This document shows, piece by piece, positions 10,640 through 20,787 of a stretch of 64,000 bases of DNA (positions are counted from its first letter, which is position 1; the number at the start of each line of letters is the position of its first letter). This DNA is from Piezodorus guildinii (lineage: Eukaryota > Arthropoda > Insecta > Hemiptera > Pentatomidae). A model generated the notes under the pieces. That model was given only the letters and a program-made list of their open reading frames with translations. It searched no databases and was not told the DNA's origin. The DNA is taken from positions 87,465,169 to 87,529,168 of the forward strand of contig CM041292.1 of the NCBI GenBank assembly GCA_023052935.1, in the 5' to 3' direction. The position numbers and the translations under genes were made by a program.

Positions 10640-11332
10640 AAGTTTCTTGTTTGTATGTACTCGTATGTTTAAAATTGACTTTAATTTATACAACAATGAT
10701 TTAGTTATCGTTCCTGTTTTAATAATTTGTTGGTAAATCAACATTAACTCGTAATATCCAGAGCTTGACCAAGCAATAGAACACATAAAGAAACTTCATC
10801 TGTTCCCTTTTGAGACTTACCCTATTTGCTGTTAGGTACACACAAAAATTACTATTTATAAACATCATTCTTCCCCGTTCCTCATTCGCCATGACGATTT
10901 TTTCCGTTCTCAAGAACTGCTCATACATATAATCGTCCCTTCCTTTTTCCTCAGTTCACATTTTTTCAGACTCGTTGGTACCTGAGTGTTTTGTTTGGAC
11001 GGAGGCCAACACCGCTTCCAGGAAACTTGGTTAGTGATACAATGGTCGCTAGAATTGAAAAAAAAAAAAAACCAAGTATAGTGGTGTTGGTTAGGAATAT
11101 TTGCAACTTCAATTTGGTTTATTTAGTAAAGTCCTAATTTATTTTGCTAATTATATATTTATAGCTCTGAAGAAAACATCTCTTGTTACACTATTGAAAT
11201 TGTGCTGGAAAAGAAATAGATCCCTCCCTATAAAATACATTTAGTAATATTATTTCTTATTAAAATCCAATAAAACATTAAAGTGAACAAGATTTACTTC
11301 AATTATGAAATTTGTAGATTTAAATTTACTTA
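10640..11332. other. no recognised gene
   Basis: AT-rich DNA with short frames lacking any recognisable motif. Confidence 0.5.
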
Positions 11333-11480
11333 CTTGGCCCGAACGAGGTGTCAATCCTTCTATGACAATCTCCACTCACACTTTAACTCACTAGTTTCAA
11401 CCCTTGCTTCCTCTTCCATTCATGTCAATCCTCTGAGGCGTCTGAAAAGAAGATGGCCTCGAGACCTTCTAGTTTAGATT
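11333..11480 (+). pseudogene. Jockey-like LINE, C-terminal relic
   Basis: A short frame with a His/Asn/Leu-rich stretch followed by LRRLKRRWPRDLL and a stop soon after. RRLKRxWPRDL is the common C-terminal end of Jockey-type reverse transcriptases, and the same ending occurs at 30757-31150. Only the last 50 or so codons remain. Confidence 0.6.
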
Positions 11481-12032
11481 ACGTTGTGGAGTTCTGCCAA
11501 TGGGCATATTCTCTTCGCGTCTTTTTATGTATATTTTCAGCTAATTTACTTGATGTATTTACTAATACAGTTGTAAATTTCAATAAATATATTTACAATA
11601 TTATACCCCTGCGGATCCAAATCCCTGAAATTGTCAACTTTTAACAGACATACATCTTATTCTATAATAAAAAAAAATCATACTACAAAACACCCATGGA
11701 TTATGAATACAAATAAAAAAGGTTTTCAGCAATAAACCAGGTATTTTGAATTAAAAAAAAAAAATTTAATTAAAATGACCAATAAAATAAAACTCTACCT
11801 CGTAGGCTGTCAACGTACCTGTTATATATAAGGAAAAACAAATGAAAAATACCAATCTACTAATTTGCCAAAAAGGCTAAATAAGTAAATCTCTTTTAAT
11901 ATTTGATTTATAACAATTTCACAAAATTACACATAAATGTTAGTGAAAAATGTGCATATGCCATCAAATTTTGGGTTGAATAAACGAAATCAGAGCAATG
12001 CTTTAAAATAATTAGTTTTAAATTTATAAAAT
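11481..12032. other. no recognised gene
   Basis: AT-rich sequence with several A runs. No conserved content is seen. Confidence 0.5.
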
Positions 12033-12046
12033 ATCCAATTTATGAA

Positions 12047-12287
12047 AAAGGTCACGGGTTCAAACCCGCAGGTGGTCCTAGGATTTTTTAATGGGAGTAA
12101 AAAATCCTTAGTTACGCCGTCCTTCGGAGGGGACGTTAAAAGGTGGTCCCGAGCCTGTACGATGTCAGGTACTCGTTAAAGATCCCTATCCTAATAAAAC
12201 CTGGATAGGCAAAATTTAGGACTCCCACTGTAGCATCGTCCGATTAGCCATAGTAGCATAAAGTGACGTTAAATAAATAAACAAACA
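12047..12287 (+). repeat. SINE family A, copy 4 (5'-truncated)
   Basis: The plus-strand copy begins within the head at 'aaggtcacgggttcaaaccc', lacks the A-box region, and ends 'aaataaataaacaaac'. A perfect 14-bp target duplication, atccaatttatgaa, lies at 12033-12046 and 12288-12301. The 5' truncation with an intact duplication indicates LINE-type reverse transcription. Confidence 0.93.
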
Positions 12288-12301
12288 ATCCAATTTATGA
12301 A

Positions 12302-13223
12302 TTAATTGAATACATTCAATTGTATTGTTGAGTAGGATTTGATGAATTTATACTGCAACGAGTGGTCACTATAACACAGTTTTCTTCTTAATTGAGAGAA
12401 ATGATACTATTAATTTTTCGGAATATATTGAAGAAAAATACTTTTACCCATGAAAGTAATAGATGAAATTTTATAAAATTTATTGTAAACAATTTTTACC
12501 ATTAACTTTCTGCCAAATCGTACTTGTCATTTTGAAATATAAGTTTTCTAAGGAAAACGTCGTCTGGATAAGAGAAAGTGGTGATCGGACTTTAGTAACA
12601 TTGATAATGGGCTGTTTAGATACTGATCTAAAACGCAAAGTGCAAATAGACAAGTAAATTATTTTTCACACTCCGATTTTATTATTAATCACAAATACAA
12701 TATATACATATACTACCTAAGTAAATAATTTGTTCTTTCTGAAATGTTACAACAATGGTTCTATTTTTAGTAGTCGTAAGAAGGAATGATGAAATTATTA
12801 TTTATTTCTATACTTTCTTGAAATTATAATTTTGCCTCACCTAGAATGCATCTTTAAACTACATTCGACAAGCTGAGATGCTGAGCAAACCATTATTGAC
12901 TAGCAAACCAACATTATTGATTGTCGATTTGACTGCCGGTGTCTACAGATAAAAGCTTTATAGCTAAAGCATTAGAATCGGAACTGGTCGTTTTATTGCC
13001 TGTGGAATTACTCTTCTGATTGATACTCCGTTTTCGCTTACTAATAAGACCCTAGTTTCACTTAAACACAAGATTAAATGAACAGCAGTAAACTGTCTTT
13101 AATGGGACCATTTACTATAATGTGTGTTTTTGATCTTTCGCCATTCATTTTATAGAAAATTATGCAAAAAAATACTTTGTATAGGCAAGACCATATCATT
13201 TGAACGAAAAAAAGGAAAATATA
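12302..13223. other. no recognised gene
   Basis: A 64-codon frame at 12463-12657 has no recognisable motif. Nothing else stands out. Confidence 0.45.
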
Positions 13224-13224
13224 A

Positions 13225-13314
<90 letters not shown>
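13224..13314. repeat. Compound microsatellite (AC)n(AT)n
   Basis: About ten AC units followed by about 35 AT units. The translated frames across it on both strands are artefacts of the repeat. Confidence 0.97.
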
Positions 13315-13316
<2 letters not shown>

Positions 13317-13326
13317 ATATTTATTT

Positions 13327-13998
13327 AGAAAAAAAATCTGGTGCGGGCAACACACGACTTTCACTTACCTCCATTTTTAAAATCAATGAAAGAAGTTTGA
13401 AATACAGTTAGAGATAAAAATACATGAATATTACTGCTCTTATGTTCAAAAAACGAAAAATTACATTTAAAAAATATTTTTTCTGTTTTCTCCTTTAGTT
13501 GGGTATCGAATTTATTCAATTTATATATTTACCTGTTTTTCATCAGCTTTAACAAGATAATATAGTTATTTTTATTGAATCAACAAAATTAAAGGTACTT
13601 TAGGGGAAGAAAATTCAAAATATCGGCATTTAAGCCCTGTCAGACCATTTCAATCAGAATAAAACCTACATGATATTAAAAACCATTAAACTTTACATCG
13701 ATATAGCGAGGTTAATCAAAACCGTCGGAACCGTTATAAAGTGCCTCTTCTGGTAAGCTCATTTTGATGAAAAAAGTTTTGTCTCGTCTCGGGTGTATAG
13801 TTGTCTTAAATATGAAATTTCAGTTTCATAGGACTTACCGTTTCGGCCCGGGACTTACCACACACACACCTTTTTGCGGGACTTGGTTATTTGGACTCAG
13901 GGGACCCTAAAACGTGTATTTCCGTTGAAAACTGGAATTCGAAAGTTTTCACGATCGCAATACTTCCCCTTACTATATATAGTAAGTGAAAGTAATAA
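13327..13998 (-). mobile_element. H-family element, copy H1
   Basis: Member of the 0.7-1 kb family described for H7. One end is 'aatctggtgcgggcaacac', immediately followed by 'gactttcacttacctcc'. The other end is an imperfect palindrome around 'cttactatatatagtaag' that closes with 'gtgaaagtaa'. No coding capacity is seen. It is closely similar to H5 and H7 over its whole length. Confidence 0.85.
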
Positions 13999-14390
13999 GA
14001 AGAAGTTGGAGGAAGAATATTGACTAAAAAGGAACGGTGAAAACTTGAGATTAAAGTTGTTCGGGCAAATGAGGAGAATGGTTCTAAATAGGTTAAACAA
14101 ACAAATATTCCATAAAACTATGGGACTGAAGAACATAAAAGTACATAGTAATAAATGGATACAAACTACAAAAAAAAATAAAAACAGTATATTCACTATA
14201 AGCCTGTGTCTGTTGAAGAAACACTCGTCTTAGATTTAAAAAGTTCATACTTATAAAATGTAAACTGTAAAAGAAATACTTTATATTTTATCGATAAAAA
14301 AAAACAGTGATTATATATTAAAAAAAGTGATAAAACATTTCAGTGACAACAAAGATATTTTCCACTTATAAGTTCTTGTTATTTATTGCT
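13999..14390. other. no recognised gene
   Basis: AT-rich spacer between two H-family copies. Confidence 0.5.
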
Positions 14391-14741
14391 TTCACTTACC
14401 TATGTATGAAAATAATATAATAAGACCAAGTATTGCGATCGTGAAAATTTTCGAATTCCGGTTTTCAACAGAAATAATCGTTTTAAGGTCCATTGAGTCC
14501 AAATAGGTGTGTCTGTGTGCGTGTTAAGTCTAGCACGAAAAAGAAAAGTGGTACGAAAAAATTTTATTTTAGTACATTAATAAGCCCGAGATGTTACATC
14601 AATTTTTTCTTTAAAATCGGTGAACCAGAAGAGCCACTTTATACCAAGCGTTTTGCAGCTTTTTATAATTGTCTAAAAAACGGCTATAACGATTTTCATT
14701 AAACTCGATATAACGATGTAAACTTTAATGGGCTTTAATAT
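14391..14741 (+). mobile_element. H-family element, copy H2, left part
   Basis: The plus-strand H copy starts with 'ctttcacttacct' and 'gtattgcgatcgtgaaaat', and breaks at 'aatgggctttaatat'. It resumes at 21349 after the LTR retrotransposon. Other copies are continuous at the equivalent place, so H2 is the older element. Confidence 0.87.
14738..14741. repeat. Target-site duplication (left) of the LTR element
   Basis: The sequence atat is repeated at 21349-21352. If the LTR is taken to end one base earlier the duplication becomes aatat (5 bp); the sequence cannot separate the two readings. Confidence 0.85.
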
Positions 14742-15302
14742 TGTTACGGGCTACGGGGTGTGAGAAATGAACTACTCCAGTTTACAAATTACAGATGTTT
14801 ATTAACACAGAAAACACAAATACAAAGGGATTACTAACCACTATATTAACAATAATAATGGAATTACCAGCTTACTACTAAACAGTATACATATAAAATC
14901 AGGTATTCCTAACAATTAAACTACTTACGTAAATTTATACAATATGCTAGATTTATTCTAAAACTTACAACTATAAGTTATATATAAACTACAGTCTTCT
15001 AATTTCCCACCGACCGGTTATCACAATACTGACACACAGTTTCACTACACTGTCACACTGTCACGAACGGTTCACTGTCACTGGTCACTGATACATCACA
15101 GATGCTTGTTGAGCCGGATTAGGACTGACTCACCCAGGCTCAGGGGACCGCTATTTGTACCACCGCCGAATCTTCTAGACCCGGGCGCAGGTAAGGCGGT
15201 GGGCCTTTCCAGGCACTTCGAGGACTGTCCAGGTCCAGAAGTCTCTAGCCTCATCTAGGCCCCTCCAGGCGTGGTCCACCCGTCATTGTCTTGACCGTAG
15301 CA
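14742..15302 (-). repeat. LTR (3' LTR of the minus-strand element)
   Basis: 561 bp, starting 'tgttacgggctacgg' and ending 'cttgaccgtagca' on the plus strand. On the coding strand it therefore begins TGCTACGG and ends CCCGTAACA (TG…CA). It looks identical by eye to 20788-21348. Confidence 0.97.
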
Positions 15303-18300
15303 CTACCCCCTCCTTAGACGTGCTCTGCCCCAGAGCACAGATTGCAGAAGCTGAGCGATGCTGATCTTCCTCCGATGTAGGTGTTTTGTCTTTCCAGGGG
15401 TTGAACGTGCATACCATTATGATGACTCCAGAGTTGGCGAACGTCTCTTCTACAATGTTCCTGACAATCCTCCACTCCAGGCCATCGTATCCACAACCCA
15501 ACTTCGGGATGGCGAGCTTGGTGACACGCAGTTCCAGAAGCTTTCTCCGCAGGTCGCCAAGACTCCGGCGCAGTGTGTCGTATGTCGGCTTCTGCTCTGA
15601 TGAGCTCTTGGTAACCAAGTAAAACAGGTGCCGGCCTTCATGCTCTTGATGGAGAGTCTTCCCAACTCTTGGTCCCTGGCGTTCCAGCTCTTCAATTCCA
15701 GCGAACTTCTTCCTGAAGACCGTCGCAATCCCCCGGGAATCCCTCAGATGTTCGGCGACACAATGTGCTAGAGCATAGTCTACCGGTAACGAGAATATGT
15801 CTCTGTAAACTGTCTGCGTTACCCTACGGGAGTCTGGCGCCTTAGGATGGGGAGTTAGGTCCTTGTCGGTGAGGTTCCTCACTTGCTGTTCCTCTGTAGG
15901 GCCATGGTTTCCCTTGTATGGAGCCAATCGGTTGAAATGGACTACCTTGGGTTTTCCTTTGGGCTGCTTCCTGATCCTATAGATGACATCATTGATCCTC
16001 TTGATGACCTCATACGGTCCGTCCCAGGAGTTTTGAAGTTTCGGTGAGTAGCCTTGCCTTCTTCGAGGATCGTGTAGCCAGACCAAGTCCCCAGGTTGGA
16101 AGCCACCTTTCTCTGCCTTGATGTCGTAACGCTCCTTCATTCTGTCACTTGCTCCCTGGATGTTTGTGCGAACCTTCTCGTGAATAGTGTTCATTCGCTT
16201 CCGTAGGTTCGTGACGTAGTCTTCTCCGGCGACCTCCTCATCAGGCTTGAAACCGAATTTCAGATCGCAAGGCAAGCGTAGTTCTCTGCCGAACACGACA
16301 TTGGCGGGGGTCTGCCCTGTCGTTTCATTAACTGAACTACGATAGGCTAGCAGGAACAGATGAAGATATTGGTCCCAGTCTCGCTGATGGTCAGAAACTA
16401 CCTTGGCCAAATATCGACCCATCGTCCTGTTCATGCGCTCTACCATGCCATCGGACTGAGGGTGAAGAGGCGTCGTTCTGGTCTTCCGTATTCCTAGAGC
16501 CTCGCACATCCTGGTGAAGACTGCCGACTCAAAGTTTCTTCCTTGGTCAGCATGAAGTTCCATGGGCACCCCAAACCGACTGATGAGCTGCTTCACGAGA
16601 ACATCGGCAACCGTGGCGGCCTCCTGATTCGGAAGGGCGTAAGCTTCCACCCACTTTGAAAAATAATCCATGGCCACGAGAATATATCGGTTGCCATTAT
16701 CTGTCACAGGAAAAGGGCCAGCGATGTCTACCGCTATTCTCTCGAATGGTGCTCCTACGTTGTATTTCTTCATAGGTGCCTTCTTTTTCCTTATCGGTCC
16801 ATTAGAGGCGGCACAAGTTGCACACCGCTGGCACCAATCTAACACATCGTCCTTGAGGTTTGCCCAGTAAAAGCGTTCACGAACCTTTTCTAATGTCCGG
16901 TGAACTCCAAGGTGGCCGCCAGATGCTCCATCATGTAGTTCCCTCAGTACTTCGGGCACTTTAATCTTTGGTACGATGAGCTGTAGTCTCCGCTGATCTC
17001 CCTCCGTGTTCTCCAATGCTCGTTTCAGCAGACCTTTGTCCAGTAGAATGGAGTCCCATTGAGCCCAATAGGTTTTTATATTTTTCGACATTGGAGCAAC
17101 ATCCTGCCAGCTTGGTCTCCTTTGGCCTGATAGCTTCCATTCCCTTATTTGTTTCAAGTCCGGGTCCTCGTTCTGTTCCTTTGCCAGTTGTGTGTCCTGC
17201 CAACCGTCGGTAACGACCGTAGTCCGCAACACTGTTGCTTGCTTTTCTTCTTGTCGAGAACAATGCTTGCATTCTCCATCACAGGGTCTCCTTGAGAGCG
17301 CATCCGCATTCCGGTGACTCGTTCCAGAACGATGAGCAGATTCGAAGTCATATTCCTGAAGGCGCTCGATCCACCGTGCAACTTGTCCCTCCGGTGACTT
17401 GAATCGCAGCAGCCACATTAGAGCTGCGTGGTCCGTTCTCAGTAGAAATCTTCTTCCATACAGGTATTTATGAAAGTGCTCTATGGACTTAACCACTGCC
17501 AGAAGCTCTTTCCTTGTGACACAGTAGTTGCGTTCTGGAGCTGACAGTGCTTTGCTGAAGTACCCAATAACCTTTTCTTCCCCGTCTTGGAGTTGGGAAA
17601 GGACGCTTCCAATAGCAGTGTTGCTGGCATCTGTGTCAAGAATGAACTTGCCCTCGGGACGTGGATAGCTTAGAATAGGCGCACTACTCAATTTCTTCTT
17701 TAACTCCTCAAATGAAGCCTGACACTCGCGATCCCAAAGGAAAGTCCGTTTTTCCTCAGTGAGCCTGGTAAGAGGTTTTGCGATGTTGGCGAATCCTTTC
17801 ACGTACCTCCTGTAGTAGGTGCAGAGTCCGAGGAAACTTCTCACTTGGTGCTTATCTCGAGGTGCTGGCCAATTGGTGATCGCTGTAATCTTCTCTGGGT
17901 CAACAGCAACTCCGTTGTCTGATACAACATGCCCCAGGTAGTTGACTTGCCTTCGGAAGAGATTGCACTTCTTCGGGTTCAGTTTTAGATTGGCTGCACG
18001 CAGCCGTTCGAAGACCCGCTCCAGATTCTCCAGATGGTGAGTAAAGGATTTTCCCAGTACAATGATGTCGTCCAAGTAAACCAGGCATATCTCCCAAGAA
18101 AGGCCTCTTAAGACGCTTTCCATCAGCCTCTCGAACGTTGCAGGAGCATTGCAAAGCCCGAATGGCATTACCGTAAATTGCCAGAGGCCAGTGCCGATTG
18201 AAAATGCCGTCTTCTCCTTATCTTCCGGTGCCAATCCAACCTGCCAATATCCACTGCGGAGATCCAAGGTAGAAAATAGTTTGCAACCCTCTAGTGTGTC

Positions 18301-20712
18301 CAGCGTGTCGTCAATCCTTGGGAGTGGGTAGCTGTCCTTCTTCGTGGCGTTGTTCAAAAGACGGTAATCTACGCAGAATCTTGTCGTCCCATCCTTCTTT
18401 TTCACCAGTACGACAGGAGACATCCATGGGCTACTCGAGGGCTCGATGACACCATCATTCGCCATATCCTTAATAATCTCCTCGGCATCCTTTCGTTTAG
18501 CTAGCGGCAGCCTCCTCGGGATCTGTCGGATGGGCTTTGTATCCCCGGTGTCAATTTTGTGCTGGACGATGTTCGTTCTACCCCGTGGTCCTGAGCTGAT
18601 CTCGAAAATGTCCTGCCATCGGGTAATCAATCTCTTCACGAGTTCGCTCTGTTCAGGCGAAAGTTCTCTGCATGATTCCTCCACGAATCCTTTTAATTCT
18701 TCGGGTAGTCCTCGTTGCTCGGTGGGGTTGCGTTGTAGCTGTCGGACTACTGAGGTAGCGGCCGTACATTCTCCAACTGGTGTTCCTCTCTTTAGTGTCA
18801 CCGGGAAGCTGTTCAGATTCATCAGTCGGATTGGGGTGGTATGTCCGACCTTGATGAGAGACCTTGCAACCAGAACACCGCGTCCGACTTCCTGCTCCTC
18901 GTGCTTCCCAGGTTCAATTAGAAGACATTGACCCTCCGGTAGTCGTCCATTGATCGTCCCATGCGTCAGAATTTGACTCCGTGCAGGTAAAGTGGTGTCT
19001 TCTAGTAGGAGTACTCGTGCATAGAGGTCTTTTCCCTGCCGAAGGATGACCTCTTCGTCTCCCAGCGTCATCACACCTCTCGACATGTCCAGCTTGATCC
19101 CGTATTTGATCATCAAGTCCATGCCGAAGATGACTTCCTCGTCTATTTTCGCCACGAGAACGCGGTGCTCTAGACGTTGGCCCCCGATGAAGAAAGTGGC
19201 AACTGTCTCTCCGTAGAACTCGGCTGGCTGTCCTGTAGCTGTCCGTAACGCCCAAGTGGTAGGTGATATCTTCTCAGCGTTAACTGCCTTCGGGTTCAGT
19301 ATTGTCATGGTTGCGCCGGTATCCAGCAGAAAACTCCGCAGCTGCCCGTTCACCATTCCATCCACATAAAAACTATTTGTCTTGCTCCCTATTGTCGCGA
19401 TTCTCACGGCGACCCTGGGGCCTTCGATGCTACGGGTTGACAGTTGCCCCTTCCCATCAACCCTCCTTAGTTTTCCTGTGGCTTTTTCCGGCTTCCTGGT
19501 AGGACACTTGCTTCTGGGGTGTCCAAGTTGACCGCAGCTCCAACAGCGTATCTCATTTTTGCGTGTCCTGAGGGCTTCCAAAACCTTTGTTACTATGCCC
19601 TCGATGGTGGAGTCCGCGTTATGCTCCGCTTCTGCCGCTCGAACTCGTGCATGTCCACGGACTGACTGCCTGACAGCCTCGAATTCCATGGCCTGCGACA
19701 ATGCATCGCCCAAAGTCTTAGGGCGTGCGAGTTTCACTGCCTGTTGGGTTTCCGGGTCTCGAAGTCCATCCAGGAATTTGTCGATAGCCAAGCTCTCGTA
19801 GACGTCGTCGGTGACTGTTGGGTAGGCATTCCTCACTAGCCGGGCGATATCTGCTTCAAATTCCTGCAGCGTCTCGTTGGTCTTCTGGACCCTGTTCTTT
19901 AACTGGGAACGGTATAGTTGGTCCATGTGGAGATGGCCGAAACGCATCTCCAGTCTTCTCATCAGCTCACCGTAGTTGCACCGCTCCGACATGGGCATCC
20001 CCTGTAGCACTCCTAATGCGTCTCCACGCAAGGCTAGGCACAACGCTGATGCTTGCGTCTCCTTTGACCACCCGTGGATCGAAGCCGCTGTCTCGAAGAG
20101 AGTCACGTATTCCTCCCACGGCGTCTTCCCGTCGAACAATGGGATGGTGTTGTGCGTTGGTGGCATCCCAGCATTGGCGGAGGGAATGGTGTTGTGAGGA
20201 CTTCTCTCAGAGGGTTGGTCGGTGTCGATTGTCGGTGGGTTGCCCATACGTTCTTCTAGAGCTTCTATTCTTACCCTAAGTTCATTTTCTATTGAATCGA
20301 CTTTTTCTCCTAATCTAGATTCTACATCAGCTAACTTATTATCTACACTTTCCATTAACTTAGTTTCTAAATTGCCTAACTTAGCCTCCAATGTATTTTT
20401 AACAGTACTTAATTCATTACCTAACTTCTTTTCTACATTACCTAACTCATTTTTAACAGTACTTAATTCATTACCTAACTTCTTTTCTACATTACCTAAT
20501 TCAGTTTTAAAAGTTGCAGACAACTTACTGAAATCATTTTCAAACGTAATCTCGTCTGGATTTTCCCCTGAATCAACAAAAAATTGGCGCAAGCGTTGTT
20601 GCAGTACTGATTTCGTTCCGGAAGTATCCAGATCTCGTTCTTCTAACTCCCGTCTTAAGTCTGCAACTTTTAAATCATTCAGTCTAACACTCTGAGAAGT
20701 CATTTTCCACAC
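15283..20712 (-). CDS. Gag-Pol polyprotein with N-terminal SAP motif and C-terminal macro domain
   Basis: 1809 codons, no stop or frameshift. In order: SAP-like motif about 9-45 (DLKVADLRRELEERDLDTSG); coiled coil about 62-157 with an 18-residue duplication; Gag capsid-like region about 190-350; zinc knuckle CX2CX4HX4C (Cys390, Cys393, His398, Cys403); aspartic protease LLDTGATMT (Asp464); RT about 735-930 with VYLDD (879-882); RNase H (Asp1026, Glu1069, Asp1094); integrase HX3H…CX2C (His1267/1271, Cys1297/1300), catalytic Asp1329, Asp1389, Glu1425 (D-35-E) and a GPY module (about 1563-1580); macro domain about 1632-1770. The macro domain follows the TARG1/OARD1 type, with Lys1702 (YLVTK) and Asp1743 (LGCGYDGLEW) where that family has its catalytic pair. 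Gag and Pol share one frame, so no frameshift is needed. The frame runs through the polypurine tract and ends 20 bp inside the LTR. MTSQS at codon 4 is an alternative start. Confidence 0.96.
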   Translation of the reverse strand: MWKMTSQSVRLNDLKVADLRRELEERDLDTSGTKSVLQQRLRQFFVDSGENPDEITFENDFSKLSATFKTELGNVEKKLGNELSTVKNELGNVEKKLGNELSTVKNTLEAKLGNLETKLMESVDNKLADVESRLGEKVDSIENELRVRIEALEERMGNPPTIDTDQPSERSPHNTIPSANAGMPPTHNTIPLFDGKTPWEEYVTLFETAASIHGWSKETQASALCLALRGDALGVLQGMPMSERCNYGELMRRLEMRFGHLHMDQLYRSQLKNRVQKTNETLQEFEADIARLVRNAYPTVTDDVYESLAIDKFLDGLRDPETQQAVKLARPKTLGDALSQAMEFEAVRQSVRGHARVRAAEAEHNADSTIEGIVTKVLEALRTRKNEIRCWSCGQLGHPRSKCPTRKPEKATGKLRRVDGKGQLSTRSIEGPRVAVRIATIGSKTNSFYVDGMVNGQLRSFLLDTGATMTILNPKAVNAEKISPTTWALRTATGQPAEFYGETVATFFIGGQRLEHRVLVAKIDEEVIFGMDLMIKYGIKLDMSRGVMTLGDEEVILRQGKDLYARVLLLEDTTLPARSQILTHGTINGRLPEGQCLLIEPGKHEEQEVGRGVLVARSLIKVGHTTPIRLMNLNSFPVTLKRGTPVGECTAATSVVRQLQRNPTEQRGLPEELKGFVEESCRELSPEQSELVKRLITRWQDIFEISSGPRGRTNIVQHKIDTGDTKPIRQIPRRLPLAKRKDAEEIIKDMANDGVIEPSSSPWMSPVVLVKKKDGTTRFCVDYRLLNNATKKDSYPLPRIDDTLDTLEGCKLFSTLDLRSGYWQVGLAPEDKEKTAFSIGTGLWQFTVMPFGLCNAPATFERLMESVLRGLSWEICLVYLDDIIVLGKSFTHHLENLERVFERLRAANLKLNPKKCNLFRRQVNYLGHVVSDNGVAVDPEKITAITNWPAPRDKHQVRSFLGLCTYYRRYVKGFANIAKPLTRLTEEKRTFLWDRECQASFEELKKKLSSAPILSYPRPEGKFILDTDASNTAIGSVLSQLQDGEEKVIGYFSKALSAPERNYCVTRKELLAVVKSIEHFHKYLYGRRFLLRTDHAALMWLLRFKSPEGQVARWIERLQEYDFESAHRSGTSHRNADALSRRPCDGECKHCSRQEEKQATVLRTTVVTDGWQDTQLAKEQNEDPDLKQIREWKLSGQRRPSWQDVAPMSKNIKTYWAQWDSILLDKGLLKRALENTEGDQRRLQLIVPKIKVPEVLRELHDGASGGHLGVHRTLEKVRERFYWANLKDDVLDWCQRCATCAASNGPIRKKKAPMKKYNVGAPFERIAVDIAGPFPVTDNGNRYILVAMDYFSKWVEAYALPNQEAATVADVLVKQLISRFGVPMELHADQGRNFESAVFTRMCEALGIRKTRTTPLHPQSDGMVERMNRTMGRYLAKVVSDHQRDWDQYLHLFLLAYRSSVNETTGQTPANVVFGRELRLPCDLKFGFKPDEEVAGEDYVTNLRKRMNTIHEKVRTNIQGASDRMKERYDIKAEKGGFQPGDLVWLHDPRRRQGYSPKLQNSWDGPYEVIKRINDVIYRIRKQPKGKPKVVHFNRLAPYKGNHGPTEEQQVRNLTDKDLTPHPKAPDSRRVTQTVYRDIFSLPVDYALAHCVAEHLRDSRGIATVFRKKFAGIEELERQGPRVGKTLHQEHEGRHLFYLVTKSSSEQKPTYDTLRRSLGDLRRKLLELRVTKLAIPKLGCGYDGLEWRIVRNIVEETFANSGVIIMVCTFNPWKDKTPTSEEDQHRSASAICALGQSTSKEGVVLRSRQ
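15303..15316 (-). promoter_or_regulatory. Polypurine tract (plus-strand DNA primer)
   Basis: On the coding strand AAGGAGGGGGTAG lies directly before the 3' LTR. It is also coding: it supplies the residues KEGV near the end of the polyprotein. Confidence 0.85.
15405..15819 (-). other. Macro domain (TARG1/OARD1-like) segment of the polyprotein
   Basis: Residues about 1632-1770. Seen: a start like YRDIFSLPVDYALAHCVAEH, then RGIATVFRKKF, a YLVTK strand, QKPTYDTLRRSL, then AIPKLGCGYDGLEW and a closing strand VIIMVCTF. Known of the family: such proteins bind ADP-ribose and remove it from acidic residues through a Lys/Asp pair. Both residues are present here (Lys1702, Asp1743), so an active hydrolase is inferred. 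In a Gypsy element this place normally holds an integrase tail or a separate env gene. Confidence 0.85.
20401..20508 (-). repeat. 54-bp tandem duplication in the Gag coiled coil
   Basis: Two direct copies of a 54-bp unit (starting 20401 and 20455) encode two nearly identical 18-residue heptad segments (ELGNVEKKLGNELSTVKN). The phase is kept, so the coiled coil is lengthened by in-frame duplication. This part is much more AT-rich than the pol region. Confidence 0.9.
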
Positions 20713-20765
20713 AGTAGCCCAATAATTACAAAAACAAGAAAACCAAAATTATAACCATTTACAAT

Positions 20766-20784
20766 GATCCCACTTCTGACACCA
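20766..20784 (-). promoter_or_regulatory. Primer binding site, tRNA-Leu type
   Basis: On the coding strand TGGTGTCAGAAGTGGGATC starts 3 nt after the 5' LTR. It is complementary to a tRNA 3' end reading CCCACTTCTGACACCA, which fits animal tRNA-Leu. The tRNA assignment is from memory of tRNA-Leu ends; the position and TGG start are seen directly. Confidence 0.82.
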
Positions 20785-20787
20785 AAT

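Noticed and set aside
13074..13411. Two 95-96 codon frames rich in Tyr/Ile and Thr/His
   Set aside because: They are translations of the (AC)n(AT)n microsatellite.
18446..18931. 161-codon frame on the plus strand in the LTR element
   Set aside because: Shadow of the GC-rich pol gene on the opposite strand; no motif of its own.
19818..20279. 153-codon plus-strand frame
   Set aside because: Antisense shadow of gag; no recognisable domain and no start context.
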